37,542 bases of DNA, from positions 1 through 37,542 of IMG/VR virus record IMGVR_UViG_3300003324_000445. One strand, given 5' to 3'. The translations under genes were made by a program, and so were the position numbers. This DNA comes from a virus. The notes under the pieces are model-generated. The model was not told where the DNA came from. It did not search any database and worked only from the letters and a program-made list of their open reading frames with translations. Shown here piece after piece: positions 30,428 to 35,863 of the stretch (positions within the stretch are counted from its first letter, which is position 1; every line of letters begins with the position of its first letter).

Positions 30428-31051
30428 TTACTCGTCTTCGACTTTATAGTGACCCAGATATTCCCCCTCTGGTCGTAGCCCTTTCTTTTTCATTGCTTGG
30501 TAACGTCTTGTGAAATTATCTGCTCCCTGTTTATACCAATAGGCATATCTTCCTGCAGGAGAACTACAGCGTCTTGGAATGCCTTGCTCGTTGAGATTAG
30601 TACTGTCAAAATGTCTACTCAGGCAACGGCTGAATTGATTCTCTCTATGTCCCATGATCCCTAGGTACCCTAAGAATCCAAAAGATCCTGCTACTGCTGT
30701 TCCAGCTGCAATAGGAACTGTTAAAGGAGAAGTAGCAACGGCTATAGCAGCTGCTTTTGTTCCTGCTGCAACTGTAGTGGCACCAGTCACGGTAGCTTCT
30801 ACACCTATTTCAGCACCCATTTTTGCTACAGCTCCCAGGCCGGTAAATAGACCTATTACTGCTCCGTTTGTTACTTCTTGTGCTCTTTTACCCGTAAACA
30901 TCTGGTCCAGTGTATCAACTGAGTCCTTTATGTTTTTAGACGCATATCCATAGGCAAAATCCTCAGGGTTGGATTCAGGCTTCGGTTTCTTAGGAGCAAA
31001 CAGCGCTGAAGTGCTCAGCAAAAAAACGACGGTTATTACCTTATTATTCAT
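30428..31051 (-). CDS. Exported protein with hydrophobic Ala-rich middle (207 aa)
   Basis: I chose ATG 31051. A GTG at 31060 is in frame and would add three residues. The start overlaps the end of the upstream gene by eight bases. MNNKVITVVFLLSTSALFAP is a good signal peptide (cleavage after LFA). Residues ~60-125 are Ala/Thr/Val/Gly-rich and hydrophobic (VIGLFTGLGAVAKMGAEIGV, then AAAIAVATSPLTVPIAAGTAVAGSFGFLGYLG). The C-terminal ~80 residues are soluble with paired cysteines (RCLSRHFDS and RRCSSPAGRY). It has the same design (exported head, zipper-like hydrophobic domain) as the 250-aa protein but little direct similarity. Confidence 0.65.
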   Translation of the reverse strand: MNNKVITVVFLLSTSALFAPKKPKPESNPEDFAYGYASKNIKDSVDTLDQMFTGKRAQEVTNGAVIGLFTGLGAVAKMGAEIGVEATVTGATTVAAGTKAAAIAVATSPLTVPIAAGTAVAGSFGFLGYLGIMGHRENQFSRCLSRHFDSTNLNEQGIPRRCSSPAGRYAYWYKQGADNFTRRYQAMKKKGLRPEGEYLGHYKVEDE

Positions 31052-31325
31052 AAGTGACACCCATCTTTTCTAACTGTTGATTTATCTTCTTGAGCTGTTT
31101 TTGTAGTTTCCGGATCTCTTTCACGATAGGCGCTGCAAGGGATTCTTTCTCTTTTCCAAGAAAAACTAACAGAGCTTCATACCCCAGACTTTCATTCAGT
31201 TGGGTGATCTGAATTCTTGTTTCTCGTGCTTGTTCTTCCAGCTGCTCAATTCGTTCTTCGTCAGTAATTGGATATGCCATACTCGGCAATAGAAGGGTAG
31301 CAAGAATAATATTCTTGTAGGTCAT
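31044..31325 (-). CDS. Small exported coiled-coil protein (93 aa)
   Basis: The ATG at 31325 lies five bases after AAGGAG. MTYKNIILATLLLPSMAYPI is a classical signal peptide (cleavage after SMA). The mature ~75 residues form two charged helices with heptad spacing: ERIEQLEEQARETRIQITQL and KEIRKLQKQLKKINQQLEKM. A periplasmic coiled-coil protein of this size recalls outer spanin or lysis-regulator shapes, but there is no lipobox. It is the first gene of the minus cassette, and its leader carries the repeated AAAGTAAGTAT element. Confidence 0.65.
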   Translation of the reverse strand: MTYKNIILATLLLPSMAYPITDEERIEQLEEQARETRIQITQLNESLGYEALLVFLGKEKESLAAPIVKEIRKLQKQLKKINQQLEKMGVTYE

Positions 31326-31349
31326 AAAGACTCCTTAGGTTGATGTTAA

Positions 31350-31363
31350 CGATACTTACTTTC
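31350..31363 (-). promoter_or_regulatory. Conserved leader element, copy 2
   Basis: On the minus strand GAAAGTAAGTATCG lies ten bases before CCTAAGGAG and the ATG of the 93-aa gene. A TATACT box (31372-31367) lies just upstream, so the element would be at or near the mRNA 5' end. Confidence 0.6.
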
Positions 31364-31392
31364 TGGAGTATAGCTGAAAAGGAGGTCCTGAT

Positions 31393-31411
31393 TAGACGTG
31401 ACAAGTGTCTA
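31393..31411. promoter_or_regulatory. Palindrome upstream of the exported cassette
   Basis: TAGAC and GTCTA are separated by nine bases. It sits about 20 bases upstream of the TATACT box that probably drives the cassette, a typical place for an operator or activator site. The binding protein is unknown. Confidence 0.4.
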
Positions 31412-31605
31412 GAATAATTGACTCTACTATTCGGACGTTCCCTTTAGCTCTTACATCCATAATCCAATCTAAGCAATCCAAAAAGCTTGTCAAGTGCTTT
31501 CTTTTGCAATCTTAATTTCTTACTGAAAACAGCATTGGATAGTAGCTCTTAGAGCGCAAATCGAGTATAGTCTGTACATCCTTAGTGTGTTGGGCCTGAC
31601 TCGCT

Positions 31606-31619
31606 CAATACTTACTTTC
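31606..31619 (-). promoter_or_regulatory. Conserved leader element, copy 3 (no gene attached)
   Basis: GAAAGTAAGTATTG on the minus strand, placed after the RHH gene and its CCCGG/CCGGG hairpin. It is not followed by a credible gene. An ACTAAGGATG that imitates the ribosome-site-plus-start lies downstream but opens only a 19-codon frame. Confidence 0.5.
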
Positions 31620-31649
31620 ACCCGGGCATGACTATCCTCGTGTCCGGGT

Positions 31650-31814
31650 TTATTCGTACAACTTATCTTTGATGATCTGTTTGGCTATCACCTGCAATAC
31701 ATACTTGGTGACAGTGATCTCTTTTATACGTGCCGCTTCAACTAATGCCTGGTGTATTGCAGGGTCGATATTGAGTATCAATCTCTTTCTGTAGCGTCTT
31801 ATGCGTTTCTCCAT
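31650..31814 (-). CDS. Ribbon-helix-helix (Arc/CopG-like) repressor (54 aa)
   Basis: I chose the ATG at 31814, four bases after AAGGAG. The open frame upstream lacks a site. The whole protein is an RHH unit: a basic arm (MEKRIRRYRKR), a beta strand (LILNIDP), helix A (AIHQALVEAARIKEI), Thr-Val-Thr turn and helix B (KYVLQVIAKQIIKDKLYE). Arc/CopG-type dimers insert a two-stranded ribbon in the major groove of palindromic sites. It is divergent from the tail-fibre operon. The palindrome CCTGAGTATACGCAGG fills the spacer of the fibre promoter 44-59 bases from this start. It is probably the fibre-operon repressor and may regulate itself. Confidence 0.8.
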   Translation of the reverse strand: MEKRIRRYRKRLILNIDPAIHQALVEAARIKEITVTKYVLQVIAKQIIKDKLYE

Positions 31815-31851
31815 CCAACTCCTTCCTTGGTATATATCCAATCCAATATTT

Positions 31852-31879
31852 TTGTTCCCTGAGTATACGCAGGTATATC
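31852..31879 (+). promoter_or_regulatory. Tail-fibre operon promoter
   Basis: TTGTTC (31852-31857), 16-base spacer, TATATC (31874-31879). The block TTTTGTTCCCTG (31850-31861) is identical to that of the structural promoter at 11390. It lies about 35 bases before the first fibre gene. Confidence 0.7.
31858..31873. promoter_or_regulatory. Operator palindrome inside the fibre promoter
   Basis: CCTGAGTATACGCAGG is a near-perfect 16-base palindrome centred on GTATAC (one mismatched pair). It occupies exactly the spacer between the -35 and -10 boxes. A protein bound here would block RNA polymerase. The structural promoter, otherwise alike, lacks the palindrome. The divergent RHH protein is the obvious candidate binder. 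Confidence 0.65.
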
Positions 31880-31912
31880 TGTTGATGATAAGTCTTTTAA
31901 AAAGGAGATAGT

Positions 31913-33055
31913 ATGTCATCTGTACAATTTACTCAGACCGCGTATGGTCTTTCTCAGGCGTTGATTAACGTCTTTCCCGTTCCCATTGTCTCTCCATCAG
32001 CCAATCCAACCACGTCCAACCATGCTCAGATTGGAACCGTTTGGATTAATAAGGGCTCTAACTCTGCCTTTATTCTCACATCTATAGTGAATAATTCAGC
32101 TAACTGGCTGAATTTAACTGGCGGAGCAGGAGTCTTTAGTTCTCTCACTGTTAATCCAGGTCCAACCAATCTTTCCACTGTTGGTAATGGCGCAGTCAAC
32201 ATTGGTAACTCTTCCAATACTGCCGCTATTACGATCAATTCAGGATCAGGTGGTGTAGCCGTTGATGGCAATGGTAATACAATCAGTTTTGGTGCGGATG
32301 CTGCATCTAATACTGTTCTTGTAGGAAGCACAACCTCTGGATCAGGAACTACGATCTCTGGCGGAGTAAACGGTATTACTCTTGCAACATCAACAAGTGG
32401 TAGCGCGTTTATTCAGCTTGGCTTAGCAACAATGACCGGTCCTATTATTGTTGGCGCTTCAACTGCAGGTCAGCGAATAGATATCGGTAATGCAGTTAAT
32501 GCTGGTACTCAGACCATCAATATTGCTAGTGGTAATGGCGCTGCTAATAGCGTGGTGAACATTCTTAATGGCGTTATGACGGCTGGTGCTCCTACCTTTA
32601 GCCTTATGGCTTCTGGTGGTCGGGCAGGGTTTGTTAATATTGCTAACGGAGCCGTTGCAAACACGGTTATTTTGGGTAGCTCTAATACGACTGCAAGCAC
32701 TACTATCCAGGCTGGAACAGGTGGTCTTGCTTTAAGAGGTGCTATTTATATCTCAGTGTCCAACGTATCTACAACTCCATATGCCGTTCTTGGAACTGAT
32801 CAGTACTTGGCTGTTGATACGACAGGTTCTGCAATTACGGTGACTCTGCCAGCAGTTCCTGCAGCGATAGGAAGATACCTTATTGTCTGTGATGCAAAAG
32901 GTAATGCAGGCGCTAATCCTATCACTGTAGATGGTAATGGCATCAACATATCAGTGTCTGGTGCTTCAGCTGCTACAGCAACCATAGCTGCTAACTACGC
33001 ATCACTCAACCTGTTCTTTAACGGAACAATTTGGAATGCGCAATACGTATTGTAA
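31913..33055 (+). CDS. Tail fibre protein, first gene of the fibre operon (380 aa)
   Basis: ATG 31913 follows TTTTAAAAAGGAGATAGT. The N-terminal ~75 residues (FTQTAYGLSQALINVFPVPIVSPSA, TVWINKGSNSAFILTSIVNNSANWLN) look like a virion attachment domain. The body (~85-285) is Asn/Gly/Thr/Val-rich with repeated GAVNIGNSSNT, TISFGADAASNTVLVGS, VNIANGAVANTVILGSSNT units, typical of a beta-helix shaft. The C-terminal ~100 residues (SNVSTTPYAVLGTDQYLAVDTTGSAITVTLPA) are an end domain shared with the fibre at 34091 (NVNTTPYVVLITDDYLSVDSSG). Being first and attachment-like, it may be the adsorption base fibre. Confidence 0.75.
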   Translation: MSSVQFTQTAYGLSQALINVFPVPIVSPSANPTTSNHAQIGTVWINKGSNSAFILTSIVNNSANWLNLTGGAGVFSSLTVNPGPTNLSTVGNGAVNIGNSSNTAAITINSGSGGVAVDGNGNTISFGADAASNTVLVGSTTSGSGTTISGGVNGITLATSTSGSAFIQLGLATMTGPIIVGASTAGQRIDIGNAVNAGTQTINIASGNGAANSVVNILNGVMTAGAPTFSLMASGGRAGFVNIANGAVANTVILGSSNTTASTTIQAGTGGLALRGAIYISVSNVSTTPYAVLGTDQYLAVDTTGSAITVTLPAVPAAIGRYLIVCDAKGNAGANPITVDGNGINISVSGASAATATIAANYASLNLFFNGTIWNAQYVL

Positions 33056-33061
33056 TAGTCT

Positions 33062-33088
33062 GGGGGGAGAACTAACTCCCCCCTTTTT
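33062..33088 (+). terminator. Internal terminator of the fibre operon
   Basis: GGGGGGAG (33062-33069) pairs perfectly with CTCCCCCC (33076-33083) around AACTAA, followed by five T. It would make the first fibre more abundant than the downstream ones. Confidence 0.9.
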
Positions 33089-33112
33089 AAATCTCAATAA
33101 AGGAGAAGAAGC

Positions 33113-33343
33113 ATGGAAGAAAACAAGTCGTCAGTCTACCATCTTGGCATGGTGAGCATTGAGATCTATAAGAACGAAAATAAAGTCCGCTACCAGCTTA
33201 TGGTTCCCCTTGGAACGAAGTGGGAAGATGCTACAGCCGTCTGCGATGATTTCAAGGTTGCTATTGCCGATCTGCAAGAGAAAGCAAAGGAACAGGAAAA
33301 GAGTCGTCAGCAAGAAGTAGTACACGAAGCTGAAGTAGCATAA
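33113..33343 (+). CDS. Small charged protein (76 aa)
   Basis: ATG 33113 follows AAAGGAGAAGAAGC. The first half is a compact alpha/beta segment (YHLGMVSIEIYKNENKVRYQLMVPLGTKWEDATAVCDDF). The second is a Glu/Lys/Gln helix (IADLQEKAKEQEKSRQQEVV). No family is recognised. It lies between the fibre and two small paralogues, so it may be a fibre chaperone or trimerisation factor. This is inferred from position. Confidence 0.6.
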   Translation: MEENKSSVYHLGMVSIEIYKNENKVRYQLMVPLGTKWEDATAVCDDFKVAIADLQEKAKEQEKSRQQEVVHEAEVA

Positions 33344-33376
33344 TCCGTCAACTATTCTAAAAAAAGGAGAGTAGTA

Positions 33377-33727
33377 ATGGGTACATCCATCTCTAATAAA
33401 TTATTACCACTGGTTATAGGAACCATCGACTCGGCAACGTTTACGGGTTCTTATCAACTGGTGCTTACTCTTAGTCACCCTGTCGTTTTTCTACGTATTG
33501 TAAATAGTTCTAATACGAACGTTGGAGTGAGCTTTGATGGTACGCATGACCATGATTTCGTGCCTACTGTTTCACAGTTCAATCTCCCTGTTGGTGCACT
33601 AAACCAGGCAGGTAACTATAACTGTTTTATTCCTTCAGGAACTTCTATCTACGTAAAAGCTGCTGCCAATATGGCCAATGCTGGAATAGTGACCGTTTCT
33701 GCTTATTATCAACCATACAATCCTTAA
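33377..33727 (+). CDS. Small beta-domain tail protein, paralogue 1 (116 aa)
   Basis: ATG 33377 follows AAAAAAAGGAGAGTAGTA. The protein is a single beta domain: GTIDSATFTGSYQLVLTLSHPVVFLRIVNSSN, VGVSFDGTHDHDFVPTVSQF, then FIPSGTSIYVKAAANMAN and VTVSAYYQPYN. The next gene has the same succession (SISGTY, PVRIMHIFNGSD, SIDGINDYFVVPASSF, GTRIYVKGA, SVWYGTN). They are therefore tandem paralogues, probably small capping or decoration subunits of the tail or fibres. No enzyme motif is present. Confidence 0.65.
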   Translation: MGTSISNKLLPLVIGTIDSATFTGSYQLVLTLSHPVVFLRIVNSSNTNVGVSFDGTHDHDFVPTVSQFNLPVGALNQAGNYNCFIPSGTSIYVKAAANMANAGIVTVSAYYQPYNP

Positions 33728-33736
33728 GGAACGCGT

Positions 33737-34081
33737 ATGGCAACACTTAATTCAGCTATACGTATCGTTCCAGATACCCTACGAACGTTGGCTTTTGGAT
33801 CTATTTCTGGAACCTATGCCGGTATAGGAACACCATTCACCTATCCGGTTCGTATCATGCATATCTTCAACGGTAGCGATGTGCTTTTAACTTTTAGTAT
33901 CGATGGTATTAACGACTATTTTGTCGTTCCTGCGAGCTCCTTCATCCTCCTTGATCTTACCGCGAATATGACAGCTTACGGAGGGGCTGCTTACATAGGT
34001 GCTGGAACCAGAATCTATGTAAAAGGAGCACCTTCAACGAGCGCTGTGTATTTATCGGTCTGGTATGGAACTAATGGTTAA
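33737..34081 (+). CDS. Small beta-domain tail protein, paralogue 2 (114 aa)
   Basis: ATG 33737 follows AAGGAACGCGT. It is the tandem paralogue of the preceding gene, with the same strand order and the shared S-DG..D..VP..S and GT.IYVK.A boxes. The residues between boxes have diverged strongly, as in proteins under receptor or immune selection. The stop is nine bases before the next fibre gene. Confidence 0.65.
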   Translation: MATLNSAIRIVPDTLRTLAFGSISGTYAGIGTPFTYPVRIMHIFNGSDVLLTFSIDGINDYFVVPASSFILLDLTANMTAYGGAAYIGAGTRIYVKGAPSTSAVYLSVWYGTNG

Positions 34082-34090
34082 GGAGAAGCG

Positions 34091-35854
34091 ATGAGTCAGG
34101 CCGGTATAATAGGCTTCAATTCCTCGGGGCTTATTCTTAGTTTGACGGGGAATGTTGGTGGTCCCGTTTTCCCCGTTGGAAATAATATTAACGTAGTGAC
34201 AGCGAACAGCACTGTGCTATTTTCTGGTGCTACACCCACTTTAACCTTGGATTTTGGACTTAGGAATCTCTTTTTAGGAGTAGTTCCTCCTCTTGCAGGT
34301 GGGGACGAGAACGTAGCTATAGGATTCAGTGCTGGTCAGTCTATTACGAGCGGTATAGCTAACGTTATTATCGGATTTGATGCCGGTACTAACCTGACTA
34401 ACGGAACTGCTAACGTGATTGTGGGCGATGCTGCAATGACCTCTTCGGGTCCTAACACGGATGAGTGTGTTGCTATAGGGGCCAATGCATTACAGAACTT
34501 CACTGGTTCTTCTGGAAATACAGCTGTTGGATTCCAGTCTCTTATAGCTTTGGTAAATGGGAGTAACAACGCTGCCCTTGGTATTGATTCAGGATCTAAT
34601 TATAACGGTGCCGAGTCTGACAATATCTGCATATTGAATAACGGTCAAAATGGAGAAAATGGCGTAACGCGTATCGGTACAAATGGTAATCAAACTGCTT
34701 GTTATATTGCTGGTATTGATGGCGTTAATGTTGGATCTGTTGCAACTGTTGTAACAGAGGCGTCAGACCAACTCGGAACGGCTGTTATTGCAGGATCTGG
34801 GGGTATAGTTATAACTCCCAGTGCTAATCAGATACTGATAGATGGTTCTGGTGCTGGTTCTAGTGTTGTTCTTACCGGTAATTCAGGAACTGCAACAGGA
34901 CCCGCAATAAATGTTCTCGCTTCTACAGGACAAGGCTCTTCTCTTATTACCGGCGATAATGTCTCTACGCTGACGCTTTCGTTCACTGATGTGGATTTCA
35001 ACGTAGTACTGGGAACTTCAACGTTTGAAGCAACTCGTACTGTCGGTGTTGCCGTTGCAAACGTGGGACTAGGTGCTGGTGTCTTTAACTCCATAACTGA
35101 TGGTAGTGGTAACACTGCCCTTGGTTTTGACAGTCTGACCTCAGTTACCACCGGTCAGAACAACGTCGGAATTTCTCCTAACGCCTTAAATTCCTTAACG
35201 ACTGGTTCAAGTAACGTGGCTATTTCTGCCAGTATGAATTCTCTTGTTTCTGGTAACGATAATATTGCAATTGGTGGTACTTCAGGCAGTGCTTACACAA
35301 CCAATGAATCATCCAATATTCTAATCAACAATGTTGGTGTGATTGGTGAATCAAACAAGTTAAGAATTGGTACAAGCGGTAGTGGAACCAACCAGGTTAA
35401 TGCTACCTATATAGCAGGTATTGATGGGGTCAACGTAGGTTCTGTTGCGCGGGTAGTTACTGAAGCATCAGACCAACTCGGAACAGCTGTTATTACAGCA
35501 GGTGGCGGAATAACCGTAACTCCTGGCGCAAATACCATAACTATATCTGCAACCGGTACTACATCCTTCAACTATACCAATGTCAATACTACTCCGTATG
35601 TCGTACTTATTACTGACGATTATCTTTCAGTAGATTCCTCAGGTGGCCCGATCAGTGTCTTGCTTCCTAACGCTGCTGCTCTTGGGCAAGTATTTATCAT
35701 AAAAGACAGAACGGGTTCTGCTGCTACTAACAACATCACTGTCACAACGGTCGGTGGACTAGTAAATATCGACGGAGCGACAACTTTTGTTATGAATACG
35801 GCCTTTGAGTCAATCCAGGTCATTGGTAACGGTTCTACATACGAAATATTTTAG
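34091..35854 (+). CDS. Tail fibre with YadA-like AIG repeats (587 aa)
   Basis: ATG 34091 follows AAGGAGAAGCG. A GNVGGPVFP..NNINVV module near residue 20 matches the fibre at 304. Residues ~75-165 and ~340-400 carry repeats such as ENVAIGFSAGQSI, ANVIIGFDAGTNL, NTAVGFQSLIAL, which resemble the N.AIG..A trimeric beta-roll repeats of YadA-like heads. Two copies of a ~55-residue unit (ATYIAGIDGVNVGSVARVVTEASDQLGTAV and its twin) lie near 205-260 and 435-490. The C-terminal ~90 residues match the end domain of the 31913 fibre. It is a trimeric fibre, presumably receptor-binding. Confidence 0.75.
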   Translation: MSQAGIIGFNSSGLILSLTGNVGGPVFPVGNNINVVTANSTVLFSGATPTLTLDFGLRNLFLGVVPPLAGGDENVAIGFSAGQSITSGIANVIIGFDAGTNLTNGTANVIVGDAAMTSSGPNTDECVAIGANALQNFTGSSGNTAVGFQSLIALVNGSNNAALGIDSGSNYNGAESDNICILNNGQNGENGVTRIGTNGNQTACYIAGIDGVNVGSVATVVTEASDQLGTAVIAGSGGIVITPSANQILIDGSGAGSSVVLTGNSGTATGPAINVLASTGQGSSLITGDNVSTLTLSFTDVDFNVVLGTSTFEATRTVGVAVANVGLGAGVFNSITDGSGNTALGFDSLTSVTTGQNNVGISPNALNSLTTGSSNVAISASMNSLVSGNDNIAIGGTSGSAYTTNESSNILINNVGVIGESNKLRIGTSGSGTNQVNATYIAGIDGVNVGSVARVVTEASDQLGTAVITAGGGITVTPGANTITISATGTTSFNYTNVNTTPYVVLITDDYLSVDSSGGPISVLLPNAAALGQVFIIKDRTGSAATNNITVTTVGGLVNIDGATTFVMNTAFESIQVIGNGSTYEIF

Positions 35855-35863
35855 GAGTAGATG

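Larger units (their letters stand above)
31326..31649. other. Intergenic region with leader elements and palindromes, no gene (324 bases)
   Basis: It lies between the exported cassette and the second RHH gene, both on the minus strand. It holds two copies of the leader element (31350-31363 and 31606-31619) and the palindrome TAGAC-N9-GTCTA (31393-31411). There is a repeated TAGCTCTTA (one copy within the inverted repeat GCTCT-T-AGAGC), a CCCGG/CCGGG hairpin just before 31650, and two TATACT boxes on the minus strand (for example 31372-31367). The longest reading frames are about 20 codons and are not credible. Confidence 0.65.

Noticed and set aside
30654-30953. 99-residue plus-strand frame
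   Set aside because: Shadow of the Ala-rich centre of the minus-strand 207-aa exported protein.
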